The notes: generated by a model from the letters alone, not told the origin. A DNA stretch of 64,000 nt from Cellvibrio sp. KY-GH-1 (GCF_008806975.1 NZ_CP031728.1:1798001-1862000), one strand, 5' to 3'; numbered from the stretch's first letter, positions 52,254-62,471 are shown. Numbers and translations are program-made.

Positions 52254-52268
52254 CCCTCCGCAGCAACA

Positions 52269-53444
52269 TTAAAATAATTCAATTTTACTATCGTGATTTT
52301 CTTCAGCCGTCGCGCTTTCCGGAGGGGCTTGCAGCAACAGCGTAGCTTCATCCAACTGCTGCAGTAAACTGCGAAAATGCTCTTCCACCGTCATAGTGGC
52401 TTCTTGCAGGCTTTCCAGTGAGTTGAGCGCACGATCCGATAAGCTAAGCAGCTCCCCCTCCTGCTCCATATTCAAATCAAATCCGGTAGCCATAATGCGT
52501 AGCGAGTCAGAGAGCTCCGTCATGATTTGCTTTACTGCGGAGCGATTATCCGCCGCCGCCATTTCCAACAACATCATGACCATGCGCGCATTATCTTGCT
52601 GAACTTTTAACAGCGTATTCACTTTCAAGGTTTTTGCTCTGGCCTCAGCAATCGATACCACATGAGCGAGCACATCGCGCAAACGGCCGTAGCGCTCCTG
52701 ATCTTGATGGGGCGCATTAGTCACCAGTAGTTGCACGTGATCAAAACTGAATAATAAATAACGCCCGTGAGAAATAATGCGGGTTTCCGCTTCGCTTGCA
52801 CTTTGTAGTAAGCGTGCAAAAGACGCCGGGATGTCGGGCGGGAAAAGGCTGGTGTCTTCCTCGAACATAAATTGCACGACACCCTCCAGACTTAGGTCCG
52901 CTAAACAAACGTGGATTAAATTAGCGAGGCGGTGCAGTTCCATGCAGGATTGCACTTTTTCAGCAAACACAGCCACTATGCCCATCTCCGACGCTGATGA
53001 CATAGCGGTAAAAGCAACGGCAGAAAAGTTTTTCAACTCCTCCTGGAGGTTGTTGATTGCCTGTTTATCTTCATGGATTTTCTGCAGCACAACTGCAAAA
53101 TCAGGTTGACTCATCACCACGGATATATAGCCATCGACACCCAGCAGGGTTAGTTGAAGCCGAACTTCAGGATGACTGCGATCATCCAAAAAACCCACTT
53201 TGGGCAAGTTCGCGGGGATACTGGATAACCAAAGGCTGTTTAACTGAACATTACCGGCGACTAGCACCACAATATCCACCTGGGAACAAAGTGCTTCCCA
53301 CGCGCTCGGCTCCTGTAGCTGCGACGAACTAACGAGATACGCCTCACCAGCTTTCGTAACTTCACCTTGCCTATCAACAATCAGCTCTTGGTCGGGTACG
53401 CGATAACAACGATCCGGCCCGGCTAAAACCCATAATGCCTCCAT
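52269..53444 (-). CDS. Receiver-like/coiled-coil protein of unknown function
   Basis: About 391 residues from the ATG at 53444 (GAGGAAG seven bases upstream). The N-terminal ~120 residues look like a degenerate receiver domain (DIVVLVAGNVQLNSLWL, then GVDGYISVVMSQPDF). The middle contains a GAF-like stretch, and the C-terminus forms long heptad helices (LSLSDRALNSLESLQEATM). The likely role is signalling, but no partner is adjacent. Not assigned to a named family. Confidence 0.6.
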   Translation of the reverse strand: MEALWVLAGPDRCYRVPDQELIVDRQGEVTKAGEAYLVSSSQLQEPSAWEALCSQVDIVVLVAGNVQLNSLWLSSIPANLPKVGFLDDRSHPEVRLQLTLLGVDGYISVVMSQPDFAVVLQKIHEDKQAINNLQEELKNFSAVAFTAMSSASEMGIVAVFAEKVQSCMELHRLANLIHVCLADLSLEGVVQFMFEEDTSLFPPDIPASFARLLQSASEAETRIISHGRYLLFSFDHVQLLVTNAPHQDQERYGRLRDVLAHVVSIAEARAKTLKVNTLLKVQQDNARMVMMLLEMAAADNRSAVKQIMTELSDSLRIMATGFDLNMEQEGELLSLSDRALNSLESLQEATMTVEEHFRSLLQQLDEATLLLQAPPESATAEENHDSKIELF

Positions 53445-53613
53445 AGCGGTCTTCCTCGACAAAATTGCTCAACGTCACTTAATGCTTAAAATATAGGCAG
53501 ACAATTGCAATCCGTCATATAAATTATGAATAAATAGCTGCTCAGATCCGAACAGATGAAATTTCACCGCCATGGGCGTAGAGTGTCACCCCTCGCAAAC
53601 AGCCAGAGACACC

Positions 53614-54318
53614 ATGATGGAAAACCTAGCCCCTACGGATAATCCACAAAGCCCCAATGAAGCCCTGCTCAACGATATGGAAGCACGCGTACTCGGCTCG
53701 CTCATGGAAAAACAACTGACTACGCCCGACCAATACCCCTTAACCCTGAATAGCCTGCAGCTCGCATGCAACCAAAAAACCAGCCGCGAACCCGTTACCA
53801 ACTATGATTCGGGACCCTTGCAGCGTTGTGTGAGTGAGTTACAGGATCGGCAATTAATCGCCGTGGATTACGGTTCGCGTGCGGCGCGCTACGACCAACG
53901 CCTTACCCGTGTGCTCAGTGTCGATAAAGCCACACAAGCCATTCTCACGGTAATGTTGTTGCGCGGCGCACAAACAGTCGCGGAAATTTTAACCCGTACC
54001 CAACGCATGGTGGAGTTCGCATCACCACAGGCGCTGGAAGAAAAGCTGCAAAGCCTGTGCGTTAAAACCAAACCATTAGTGATACATATTCCACGCCTGC
54101 CCGGCCAGCGCGAAGATCGCTACACTCATTTACTCTGTGGCCAACCGGATATTAGTGCGATTGCCGCACAAGCCGCCGCGAATAAATCCGCCAGCAGTGA
54201 CGTCCGCGCCGATCAGGAAGAAAAAATTCTTTCTCTGGAATTGCGCATCGCCACTCTGGAAAAGCAAGTCGCTGCACTCATGGAATTGAATGGCGTTAGC
54301 GACACCGATTTATCGTGA
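53614..54318 (+). CDS. yceH: YceH-family (DUF480) protein
   Basis: A 234-residue protein with the family start LNDMEARVLGSLMEKQLTTP, CNQKTSREPVTNYD and a C-terminal coiled coil (LSLELRIATLEKQVAALMEL). Winged-helix-like folds are predicted for the first two thirds. Function unknown. The ATG at 53614 is preferred to an upstream in-frame start at 53572. Confidence 0.9.
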   Translation: MMENLAPTDNPQSPNEALLNDMEARVLGSLMEKQLTTPDQYPLTLNSLQLACNQKTSREPVTNYDSGPLQRCVSELQDRQLIAVDYGSRAARYDQRLTRVLSVDKATQAILTVMLLRGAQTVAEILTRTQRMVEFASPQALEEKLQSLCVKTKPLVIHIPRLPGQREDRYTHLLCGQPDISAIAAQAAANKSASSDVRADQEEKILSLELRIATLEKQVAALMELNGVSDTDLS

Positions 54319-54421
54319 ATTAATCACCTTAGCGCGCAGCCAATTAGTTTTTATAGAAGTAATTAGCCCAATCCATTGCTGTTTTTGCAGTATTTTTTTG
54401 ATTTAAATGAAAGGTAGACCC

Positions 54422-54790
54422 ATGACCGCAGTAACCAACGCAAACACCAAAAAAGCCCCGCAGCGCAGTAAACGTTTGCGTAAGAAATTGTTCCAGGACG
54501 AATTCGCCACTTTTGGTTTCGAACTGGAGTGTGAATTTAAAGATGACATCAGTGAAGAAATTATCAGCCAATTTGTCGACAGTTTTTTTATCGATGCCAT
54601 CAGCGGCGCTGGCTTGGCCTTTGGCGGTGGCTTATCCAGCAAGCGCTTATCCGGCTTTGTCGGTTCCAATCAGCGTTATGGGTCAACAACTGAAGCCGAT
54701 AAAGCAAAACTCCTTGCCTGGTTAAAAGCCCAGCCACAAGTGGCCAGCGTAGAACTGGGTGAAATTATTGATGCAAATTACTACATCTAA
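54422..54790 (+). CDS. yggL: YggL-family (DUF469) protein
   Basis: A 122-residue protein with RSKRLRKKLFQDEFATFGFE at the N-terminus and GLAFGGG in the middle, diagnostic of the YggL family, which is reported as ribosome-associated. The ATG at 54422 is preferred, with AAAGG upstream. Confidence 0.9.
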   Translation: MTAVTNANTKKAPQRSKRLRKKLFQDEFATFGFELECEFKDDISEEIISQFVDSFFIDAISGAGLAFGGGLSSKRLSGFVGSNQRYGSTTEADKAKLLAWLKAQPQVASVELGEIIDANYYI

Positions 54791-54804
54791 TTATTCCCTC
54801 CCAA

Positions 54805-54875
54805 CCTCCCTTTATTAAAGGGAGGAGCATTTTGTTAAAGAGAGAGGCATTGCTCCCCTCTTTAACAAAGAGGGG
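54805..54875. repeat. Double hairpin repeat, same family as the nrdA-nrdB repeat
   Basis: CCTCCCTTT-ATT-AAAGGGAGG (54805-54825) repeats the stem at 27348-27368. CCCCTCTTT-AAC-AAAGAGGGG (54855-54875) is a second, related hairpin. Confidence 0.8.
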
Positions 54876-54921
54876 CCGGGGGAGATTCAAAACTCGATTG
54901 ATTTCTTCAAGAGAAAAACCT

Positions 54922-55332
54922 ATGAGTCACGCAGGAAAAATTGTGCTGGTGTACGATAAAGAGTGCCCCGCCTGCGACAACTATTGCCGCTTGGTGCGCA
55001 TTCGTGAAGATATCGGTGAATTTATTTTGCTGGATGCACGTGAACCCAGCGCAATATTGGATGAAGTTACCGCACTGGGTTGGGATATAGACCAAGGCAT
55101 GGTATTGAAAATGGATAGCCAGCTTTATTACGGCGCCGATGCGATCCATGCGCTGGCACTCATCAGCAGCCGTTCGGGATTTTTTAACCGCGTGAATTAT
55201 TGGGTGTTTAAGTCGCCCCGGCTGTCGCACATTTTTTACCCGATACTGCGCTTCCTGCGCAACCTTCTGCTGAAATTGTTGGGCAAAACAAAAATCAATA
55301 ATCTCGGGTTTGATAACAATACCCGCTTTTGA
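54922..55332 (+). CDS. DCC-family thiol-disulfide oxidoreductase-like protein (DUF393)
   Basis: A 136-residue protein from the ATG at 54922. VLVYDKECPACDNYCRLVR gives the DxxC-x2-C motif of DCC proteins, and YYGADAIHALALIS is the conserved middle region. The C-terminus is hydrophobic and may be membrane-associated. A redox role is inferred from the motif. Confidence 0.85.
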   Translation: MSHAGKIVLVYDKECPACDNYCRLVRIREDIGEFILLDAREPSAILDEVTALGWDIDQGMVLKMDSQLYYGADAIHALALISSRSGFFNRVNYWVFKSPRLSHIFYPILRFLRNLLLKLLGKTKINNLGFDNNTRF

Positions 55333-55557
55333 TCGAACAACAACAAACCTCACAAAAAGCACCAATCCTGCGCACAAAATTTGCCAAAGCACCAAAATGG
55401 AAACCCAAAGCGCACCATCAATGCCCACACCAACCTGACCCATCAGCCTATTCCGCGAAACTTTGTGAGCTGGCACACATTCTGCCTGACACCAAATACA
55501 ACAATTGAAAGTTTTAATCCCACTACTAGCAATTCTGGAAACAGGTGAAGAAGGCCT

Positions 55558-57699
55558 ATGTATTTACACAGCGACTCAATGCATTTGTCGCCCGCGGAGC
55601 GTGGCTGGCTGAATTGGTCAGGAAAAACCGGAAAACTCGCGATGGGCTGGGCCTGTTGGTTAAATCGCAGCCGCTACCCCATCATGGAACAAACCTTTGA
55701 AAGTATCGCCAACACCCGCATTAAACTCTTGCAACAATGGGTAAAGCGCCAATGGACCCAACTGGAATCCTGTCGCAGCCAATTGCAACTGCTGGACGAT
55801 TCCGCTGAAAACATTTTGCGCAAAGCCTGGCAGGCAATGGGGGATTGCACTGAACTTTTTTTACTTGATGAACAAGGTGTAGTCATTTCATCTACCTATA
55901 GCCAACACATTGGCAAGCAGGATTTACATTCACGTGCGGTTGAAGCAGGCCTCGCCGCTCCGTTTTTACACGGCCCCTATAAAGACCCACAAACCCTGAG
56001 CATAGGAAAACGCAGCTCAGCCTTTCACGATCAAGTCACGCTGATGTTTTATTTGCCGATTGAATTAAACCCCGGCAATAAAGGTTGTTTATGCGCGCGT
56101 ATTCCCAATGATGTGTTGGGTGATTTAATCCAGCGTGAAGCCGGACATATTTTTGCAGAATCCGGTGATAACTATTTATTTATGGTGAAATCGGTTTTCG
56201 ATAATTCCATCAAAAGCGGAACTGCCCTCTCCCGTTCTCGTTTTGAAGACGACACCTTTACTCACGGTGAAAATTTAAAATCCGGAGTGCATACCGCCTG
56301 GGGCACTGTAAAAATCCAGCAACACACTGAATTTGAAATTCGCTTTACTGACCCGGCCACTAATGATTTACACCCGGGTGTGCGCGAAACTATTCGCAAG
56401 GGCAATAATTTATTTGTCACCTACCCCGGCTACTCCGACTATCGCCATATTCCTGTGGTAGGCAAAGGTGTGACCTTTAATTTGCCCGGCTCGCCCGATA
56501 CCTGGGGCATGATGTGCGAAGCAGATTTGGAAGAAGTGTATCGTCACCGTTCCCTCAGTTTTAAATTGATGAATATCTACACCGTTTGCGTTGGCAGCGC
56601 ATTCTTATTAAATGCAGGGCTACATGAATTTACCGATTGGTCAAACAATTTAATTAATGCACTTACCTTACTAACGCTGATAATAGGGGCGAAAATTTTC
56701 CAGCAACGCGGCCCCCGGCGCCTTGCGCGACGCCTCGGAAAAATGACTGAGGTGATTCACACCATTGCTGAAGGTGGTGGCAATTTGCAACAGCGGTTGG
56801 ACACGCGCAAACTCGCCAACGACGAAACCGGTGACCTGGGAAAATGGACCAACAGTTTTATCGATAACTTGGATCATATCGTCGGCGAAGTTATTCGCGC
56901 CGCCGATGAAGTGATGAAAAATAGCGATACCCTGCTCAAGCGCAACAGCGAAGCCAATCAGTCATCCAGCCATGTTTCCAATTCTATGGAAAAAATGCTG
57001 GAGCTGATGCACAACCAGTTGCAAGAAATTAGCAATGCCTCTGGCACTGCCAGCGATATGAAAAAAGTCATGGAAACTGTGGTGGAACAGGCGCGCAGCC
57101 AATTTGAATCAGTGCGTACCGGCACCCAGAGTATTCGCGATGTAGTGGAAACCTCGGCGCGCACCATTCACACCTTAAATAATCGCACCGCTGAAATTGG
57201 CAATATGGTTTCACTCATTAGCGACATCACCAGCCAAACCAATTTGCTCGCATTGAATGCTGCTATTGAAGCAGCACGAGCCGGCGAACATGGGCGCGGT
57301 TTCTCGGTTGTTGCCGAAGAAGTACGTAACCTGGCCGGCAGGACTGCCAGCGTTGCACAAGAAATTGGTGAAAAAATTGAAGCAATTCGGCAAGAATCAC
57401 AAACGGCAGCAACCTATATGGAAGCCAGTGTGGCCGATGTAGATCGCGGTTTGCGTTTAGCCGAAGAAGCCTCCACCGATAATTCGCAACTGCATCAAAT
57501 TGTAGAGCGCATGTTCGATATTATTCACCACATCGATAGCAACAGCCAACAACATGGGCACCATGCACGCGAGGTAGCTAGCGCAAGCCAAACCATGAAT
57601 AAAGTAGTGCGTGCACTGCACACCAGTTCAGATCGTTTAAAAAATACCGCGACCAAATTACACCAACTGGCGGGGGTTTTTCAGGTTACTGCGCGGTAA
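55558..57699 (+). CDS. Methyl-accepting chemotaxis protein with unusual topology
   Basis: The 713-residue receptor ends in a full MCP signalling domain with the hairpin tip [20 protein letters not shown] followed by [18 protein letters not shown]. The first ~330 residues hold a Cache-like sensor ([13 protein letters not shown], then [20 protein letters not shown]). No membrane helix precedes this sensor. Two hydrophobic helices sit together at about 335-385, just before the signalling region. This predicts a cytoplasmic sensor attached to a short membrane hairpin, rather than the usual periplasmic sensor between two helices. A terminator follows. Confidence 0.88.
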   Translation: MYLHSDSMHLSPAERGWLNWSGKTGKLAMGWACWLNRSRYPIMEQTFESIANTRIKLLQQWVKRQWTQLESCRSQLQLLDDSAENILRKAWQAMGDCTELFLLDEQGVVISSTYSQHIGKQDLHSRAVEAGLAAPFLHGPYKDPQTLSIGKRSSAFHDQVTLMFYLPIELNPGNKGCLCARIPNDVLGDLIQREAGHIFAESGDNYLFMVKSVFDNSIKSGTALSRSRFEDDTFTHGENLKSGVHTAWGTVKIQQHTEFEIRFTDPATNDLHPGVRETIRKGNNLFVTYPGYSDYRHIPVVGKGVTFNLPGSPDTWGMMCEADLEEVYRHRSLSFKLMNIYTVCVGSAFLLNAGLHEFTDWSNNLINALTLLTLIIGAKIFQQRGPRRLARRLGKMTEVIHTIAEGGGNLQQRLDTRKLANDETGDLGKWTNSFIDNLDHIVGEVIRAADEVMKNSDTLLKRNSEANQSSSHVSNSMEKMLELMHNQLQEISNASGTASDMKKVMETVVEQARSQFESVRTGTQSIRDVVETSARTIHTLNNRTAEIGNMVSLISDITSQTNLLALNAAIEAARAGEHGRGFSVVAEEVRNLAGRTASVAQEIGEKIEAIRQESQTAATYMEASVADVDRGLRLAEEASTDNSQLHQIVERMFDIIHHIDSNSQQHGHHAREVASASQTMNKVVRALHTSSDRLKNTATKLHQLAGVFQVTAR

Positions 57700-57717
57700 T
57701 TATTTTTCTGCAAAAAA

Positions 57718-57744
57718 AACGGCAGCTGATTGCTGCCGTTTTTT
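57718..57744. terminator. Bidirectional terminator between MCP and GH16 genes
   Basis: ACGGCAGC (57719-57726) and GCTGCCGT (57732-57739) form a stem with A-run on the left and T-run on the right, so it can end both converging genes. Confidence 0.9.
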
Positions 57745-57766
57745 AAACGCATAGCCTCAACAATAA

Positions 57767-59014
57767 TTACTGATAAACACGCACATAATCCACATACATA
57801 CGTTGCGGGAATACACTGCCTGCATCCGGACTACCTGGCCAGCTTCCGCCTACGGCAACGTTCAGTAACAAGAAGAAGGGTTGATCAAATACCCAGGTGC
57901 CGTAGTTTTGCACTTGCGCACGCGTTACCGAATAGAACTGGATATTATCGCGGAACCAGCGAATACCGTTGGTATCCCACTCCACCGCATACACGTGATA
58001 ACTTACATTCACGTATTCACCCAGGTTGTGCGTGCCCATGATGGGTGTATTGCCCGAATAGCCCGGGCCATGCAATGCACCGTGGGTAGTGGTAGGCTCA
58101 AAGCCTACGTGCTCCATAATGTCGATCTCACCTGATTGCGGCCAACCTACTGAACCCAGGTTACTGCCCAGCATCCAGAACGCCGGCCAAATTCCCTGTG
58201 TTTGTGGCAATTTCAAGCGCGCTTCAATGCGACCATATTTAAAGGTTTTCTTATCGCGCGATACCATACGCGTTGAGGTGTAAGTACAGGTACCGTACCA
58301 GCAACCGTAGTTGGATGGATTATTTTTGCGCGCTTCAATCACCAATACATTACCGCCGGCTTGCGCATCATTCTGGATAAAGGCGTTTTGGCCGTTTGTG
58401 TAATATTGCAATTCATTATTACCCCAACCACCACCACCGGTTTCAAAGGTCCAGTTAGCGGTATTGATGCTATTAAACTCATCGGACCAAACCAAAGTGC
58501 GACCTGGATTGGTTGTGTTAGGAATAATTTCAATCCAGTTAAAATTCCAATCGGATGTTTGTGCAAACACGCCCAGGTTGTAAGTACCTGCATTTAAATT
58601 TACGGTACGCGATACCGTGGTCCAATTTTGCCAACCACCGGTCGCGGGAATTACAAAATTACCGAGTTGAATTGAGCCCGCATTTAAATCCACCGATGCC
58701 GTTGCACCATTGGGCGATGCAACACGCATGCGCACTGTGTAGCTACCAGTTGTGGGAATATTTAAACCATTAAATGCCAGCCATTCGCCCTGCACTATCC
58801 AACCCACGTTGTAACCGCCACCGCTGTCGGTGGTTGCTTCTATATCCACTGCATCGCCGCGAAAAACACCGCCGCTATTGCCAGGAGTTGTATCGGAAAA
58901 GGCGTTGTAATTTTCTGCCTGGTAAACCACCGCATGGGCAACAGAGGCAATGCCTGCGCAGGCAATTAGCGCTGCTTTCAGAAATTGCTGCGTTGCAGAT
59001 TTTTTATTATTCAT
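57767..59014 (-). CDS. Secreted GH16 endo-beta-1,3-glucanase (laminarinase) with N-terminal CBM6
   Basis: About 415 residues from the ATG at 59014. After the signal peptide (cut near SVAHA), a CBM6 occupies about 28-162 (YQAENYNAFSDTTPGNSGG, WLAFNGLNIP). The GH16 catalytic domain follows at 170-415, with SGEIDIMEHVGFEPTTTHG holding the ExDxxE nucleophile and acid/base, and WPAFWMLGSN. The domain is complete to the C-terminal YVDYVRVYQ. It should hydrolyse beta-1,3-glucans such as laminarin outside the cell. It is adjacent to a CBM56/thaumatin-like gene on the same strand. Confidence 0.93.
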   Translation of the reverse strand: MNNKKSATQQFLKAALIACAGIASVAHAVVYQAENYNAFSDTTPGNSGGVFRGDAVDIEATTDSGGGYNVGWIVQGEWLAFNGLNIPTTGSYTVRMRVASPNGATASVDLNAGSIQLGNFVIPATGGWQNWTTVSRTVNLNAGTYNLGVFAQTSDWNFNWIEIIPNTTNPGRTLVWSDEFNSINTANWTFETGGGGWGNNELQYYTNGQNAFIQNDAQAGGNVLVIEARKNNPSNYGCWYGTCTYTSTRMVSRDKKTFKYGRIEARLKLPQTQGIWPAFWMLGSNLGSVGWPQSGEIDIMEHVGFEPTTTHGALHGPGYSGNTPIMGTHNLGEYVNVSYHVYAVEWDTNGIRWFRDNIQFYSVTRAQVQNYGTWVFDQPFFLLLNVAVGGSWPGSPDAGSVFPQRMYVDYVRVYQ

Positions 59015-59104
59015 AACTGATTCCTTAAATAAGGTATTAACGTAATTGTATGAGTAGTTCATACGCCATTTAGCAGCTCTTTAGCATTGGCCATTTTTTA
59101 TGAC

Positions 59105-60682
59105 CTAACGCGGACAATAAAAAGTCACTTCGTAAACCAGGTTGGTCGCCGCCGGACAACTCGATAACCCAACACCATCGTCGTAGGCATAGGCATAGGT
59201 ATCGCAATGTGAATGCACCATATTGCGATATTTGGTGCGATCCGCTGGCCCCGCCATACACTGCTCGGGAGAAATTGGCGGTGTTGGGCAGGTGTACATT
59301 TGCGCTTGCGGATCAGCCGGGTTGTAAACCGGTGTCGTCGATGGCCATTGGCGATAAGTGAGTTTCGCTGCGGGTGAATAACAACCTGCTTGCGCGCCGG
59401 TGAGTGGATTGGTCGCAATTAAATTCACATTGGCAAGCGCGGGGTAGCGGCCATCGGTACTCAAATTTTCGTTAGTCGGGCAATCTGAAATACGAATCGT
59501 CGAGCAATCGATAATGCCGCCCGGTGGGCCGCCGGGACCAAACACAGGCGCCGGTTGCGGGCCGACCGGGCAATGACCTTTTACGATCACTTTCATCGGT
59601 GTGGTGTAACCATCCACAAAGCTGTTATTCCACCAATCACCACGCCCCAATGGTGTTCCCGGTGCAGAAGGATTCTGTACGCACTGCGCGTCAGTCACGC
59701 CGGGAATACAACCGAATGAAGCTTCAAATTTGGAATCGATGGGCGGTGCACAACCACCGGCAGGACAGGTAAACCCTAAATTCGCCGGGCCACCGCTCGC
59801 GCCTACACGGCAGTTATGGCCATTCGCATCGCAACCAAAACCTGGCCAGAAGCGCATGCTCGGCAAACCTTTGTCGGGGATGTCGTATTCGATCGAACTG
59901 CCAAGGCTCGCCAGGCGATGGCGATTTGGCCCGCTGAAGTTAATGCCCGGCGCCGTTAACCATTGCACCCACATAGGGTCGCCGCAGCCATTGATAATTT
60001 TCAACCGCTTGTGCGTACCGTTGGCAGTACCCGGTGTTCCCGGCGGAACACTGGTAGTAGCGCGCACAATGATTGAACTGGCGGCATCGTTGAAATTGTC
60101 ATTCACCAGGCAATCATCATTTGCACTTTTGGTAACTGCAGTACCACCAAAATTATCATTCTGGTAAAGCACAATTTCGTAACCGCTATTCACCTGCACC
60201 GATGAAATATCATCATTGCGCACACCCAGTGCTTGCAGTTGCGCCAGTGTGTAATTACCCGCTGCCAGGCCCACCGCAGTGCCACCGTAACTGCAATGCT
60301 GATAAACGCGCGCCACACCGCCAGTGGGCGGCGGCGTAGTCGGTGCCGTTAAAGTAAATTGCACCCAGGCAGTATCGGTAGCGCCGCCCGAGTTATTGCC
60401 GATGGTATAGAAGTAACGCACCACCGAATTGGTGGCTGCATTCAAAATATATTCGTGATTGGTACCGCTCGCCGTCATACGAATATTTTGCTGGTTCGCA
60501 CCATTAATCGTGTAATGCACGTCAGCCCAGGGGGCATCAGTTACATAAAACTTCACACTGGTCGCCGATAACACCGTATGACCCGAAGCTGCAACAGCCG
60601 CGTGTGTAGCAAACAGGGAAACTAATAAACACCACCACATTAGCGCCCTGGAGTTGATAATGACCGTATTATTTTTGAGCAT
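59105..60682 (-). CDS. Secreted CBM56 - beta/gamma-crystallin - thaumatin-like beta-1,3-glucan-acting protein
   Basis: The 525-residue protein has a signal peptide (LVSLFATHAAVAA). Residues about 33-115 match CBM56, which binds beta-1,3-glucan (VKFYVTDAPWADVHYTINGA, VRYFYTIGNNSGG). A beta/gamma-crystallin-like domain follows at 123-212 (ARVYQHCSYGGTAVGLAAGN, VLYQNDNFGGTA). Residues 225-525 form a Cys-rich thaumatin-like domain (GH152-type). Thaumatin-like proteins can cleave or bind beta-1,3-glucan. Together with the GH16 gene, it forms a compact beta-1,3-glucan locus, possibly also aimed at fungal walls. GGAG precedes the ATG. Confidence 0.8.
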   Translation of the reverse strand: MLKNNTVIINSRALMWWCLLVSLFATHAAVAASGHTVLSATSVKFYVTDAPWADVHYTINGANQQNIRMTASGTNHEYILNAATNSVVRYFYTIGNNSGGATDTAWVQFTLTAPTTPPPTGGVARVYQHCSYGGTAVGLAAGNYTLAQLQALGVRNDDISSVQVNSGYEIVLYQNDNFGGTAVTKSANDDCLVNDNFNDAASSIIVRATTSVPPGTPGTANGTHKRLKIINGCGDPMWVQWLTAPGINFSGPNRHRLASLGSSIEYDIPDKGLPSMRFWPGFGCDANGHNCRVGASGGPANLGFTCPAGGCAPPIDSKFEASFGCIPGVTDAQCVQNPSAPGTPLGRGDWWNNSFVDGYTTPMKVIVKGHCPVGPQPAPVFGPGGPPGGIIDCSTIRISDCPTNENLSTDGRYPALANVNLIATNPLTGAQAGCYSPAAKLTYRQWPSTTPVYNPADPQAQMYTCPTPPISPEQCMAGPADRTKYRNMVHSHCDTYAYAYDDGVGLSSCPAATNLVYEVTFYCPR

Positions 60683-61150
60683 GGTTTTTCTCCAGATAAA
60701 GGCTCACCATGGCATGGGTAGCACGCGCCCATACCAGAGGGATAAATCAGATGATTAAACCGAAAATGTGCCCAGTGTCTTTGTTATTTTTGGGTACTAT
60801 CGCTGTAGCACGAGGACGAGTATAAAAAAATGTAATTAAAACTCAAATAATCAAACGAAACAAAAAAGCCTTATAAATCAGGTGTTTTCGGCTAACAAAC
60901 TCAAACTGAAAAAACTCGAACTTCAGCGCGGTAGCTTCCCACTTTCGAAAACCTAATCTGAAACACTTTTCTCACTTTTTTGCGCAATAGGGTTACAGTA
61001 TTTGTGAAGGAATTAACTCACCCTGCGGATTTGGGTAACAGTTTGGTGGTTACAGATGTGTGTGGTAGAGGGAAACGACAAGGTGCGAAAAATGTGAAAT
61101 GGTGATTGTGCCATGTTGCGATAGATGTAAATCGGCACAATTCTAAAAGG
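60683..61150. promoter_or_regulatory. Long upstream region of the beta-1,3-glucan operon
   Basis: 468 bp without a supportable gene. It is likely to hold the promoter for the thaumatin-GH16 pair, reading leftwards. No convincing operator was identified. Confidence 0.4.
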
Positions 61151-61450
61151 CTATTTATTTAGATTTACGGCATAAACCAGATAAACGACTGCCGCAACCA
61201 CCGGCAAAAGATACCACCAATAGGCAATAGCACTTCCCCCATTGCGATACTCATATATCACTACCCCGGCACTGATCAGACATAAAGCAGGCAGTAAATA
61301 AATAGAGAGGTTCAGCAATGTTAAATGAATGGGCTTGAGCGCCTCATTATTATTCGCAATCCCCGCCGCTGAAAACACCACCAGCATAAACAGAAAAAAG
61401 GCCAGCATTAGCTGGGCGATGGAACCGATAATTACCCATGTGAGGGACAT
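61151..61450 (-). CDS. Small membrane protein of unknown function
   Basis: A 99-residue protein with three hydrophobic helices (AQLMLAFFLFMLVVFSAAG, SIYLLPALCLISAGVVIY, YWWYLLPVVAAVVYLVYAV). No family recognised. It lies just after two small genes on the same strand that resemble toxin-immunity genes. Confidence 0.55.
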   Translation of the reverse strand: MSLTWVIIGSIAQLMLAFFLFMLVVFSAAGIANNNEALKPIHLTLLNLSIYLLPALCLISAGVVIYEYRNGGSAIAYWWYLLPVVAAVVYLVYAVNLNK

Positions 61451-61474
61451 ACAAACTCCGCCGAATAACTCAAT

Positions 61475-61918
61475 TTATTGGATGCCCGCTAAAAGCACCG
61501 GGTTTTCCTTGGCCTTTAGGAAAGACTCTTTACTCACAAACGGCCAAAACTCAATGTCACCCGCACTTAAAAATTCGTGCTGCCTTTTATGGCGATTAAA
61601 AATTTTCCCCAGTAAACCAAATTGAATCGGGCGAATCCCGGGAAATCTGATTGTGGGCCATAGGTATTCTTCATCAGAATACAAAAACATTACCCAACGC
61701 CGCATAATTGATTGGGTTGCATCAGGCACAGCCCACTTCCCTTTAATGCAATGCTCCTCAAAGTCATCATAAAAGCACCAAAGCGTATCTTCAATCGCGT
61801 ACATAACCGGGTCTTTAGAGCTGGGAAACTGATTTTCAAACTTGAAATTCGAGATCTGCCCTGCAACAAACCGTCGGGTAACTTCGGCAGCTATTTTTCT
61901 GGCTTCCGCGTCGATCAT
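61475..61918 (-). CDS. Hypothetical protein, possible immunity protein
   Basis: The 147-residue cytoplasmic protein has no recognised domain. Trp- and Phe-rich stretches (LWCFYDDFEE, MRRWVMFLYSDEEYLWPTIR) and its place 16 bp after an ankyrin gene fit a small immunity-type protein, but this is by context only. Confidence 0.5.
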   Translation of the reverse strand: MIDAEARKIAAEVTRRFVAGQISNFKFENQFPSSKDPVMYAIEDTLWCFYDDFEEHCIKGKWAVPDATQSIMRRWVMFLYSDEEYLWPTIRFPGIRPIQFGLLGKIFNRHKRQHEFLSAGDIEFWPFVSKESFLKAKENPVLLAGIQ

Positions 61919-61934
61919 GATTCTTCCCGGTTGA

Positions 61935-62288
61935 TTAACTTAACGCCGCAATTGCATCTTTATTATTTAACGACACAGCAATATCCAAAGCGGTATCGCC
62001 CGCTGAATCTGTTAAAAGCTCAGCTCCCAGACGCAACAGCAAAGAGATTGCTTCTGATTTATTCGACTCTGCAGCACAATGCAATGGAGTATAACCAGAC
62101 TCACCTAGCGCATTAATATCTGCACCTGCAGCAACGAGAATAGCAATTGCTTCACAGTCACCCCAATAAGAGACAATATGCAAAGGGGTGTCACCATAAC
62201 CATTACGATAACTGACTGAATCGATGATATGGGCTGCAAAGTCCGGCACCTGCTCTATTTCCCTGAATATGGATTCGACACTTCTCAT
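61935..62288 (-). CDS. Ankyrin-repeat protein, possible immunity protein
   Basis: The 117-residue protein has three ankyrin repeats: GDTPLHIVSYWGDCEAIAIL, SGYTPLHCAAESNKSEAISL and GDTALDIAVSLNNKDAIAAL. Small ankyrin proteins often act as immunity partners of polymorphic toxins. It begins 18 bp after the truncated gene at 62307-62409, the position expected for an immunity gene after a toxin. Confidence 0.7.
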   Translation of the reverse strand: MRSVESIFREIEQVPDFAAHIIDSVSYRNGYGDTPLHIVSYWGDCEAIAILVAAGADINALGESGYTPLHCAAESNKSEAISLLLRLGAELLTDSAGDTALDIAVSLNNKDAIAALS

Positions 62289-62306
62289 TTTAAGAACCTG
62301 GATCGC

Positions 62307-62409
62307 TTAACCAAAAAAACTTATATCGGACGGAAACTGCGTAAATTCTCTTCGCAAATCATCATCCAATTCACCAACGTGATTTCTGGAATTCCAAATA
62401 CGATTAAGA
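62307..62409 (-). pseudogene. C-terminal remnant of a gene cut by the IS3-family element
   Basis: Reading inward from the IS3 boundary at 62409, an open frame gives RIWNSRNHVGELDDDLRREF, FTQFPSDISFFG and a stop at 62307-62309. The frame is lost beyond the element end. Its place just before two immunity-like genes suggests the end of a polymorphic toxin, but it is too short to assign. Confidence 0.5.
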
Positions 62410-62471
62410 TGATCCCCTCCGCGAATATCGGACACCTTAGAAACTGAGTAAACTTACTCCAGAGGTGATCC

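Noticed and set aside
53586..54071. Minus-strand ORFs within yceH
   Set aside because: They lie entirely inside a well-recognised plus-strand gene and have no domain features.
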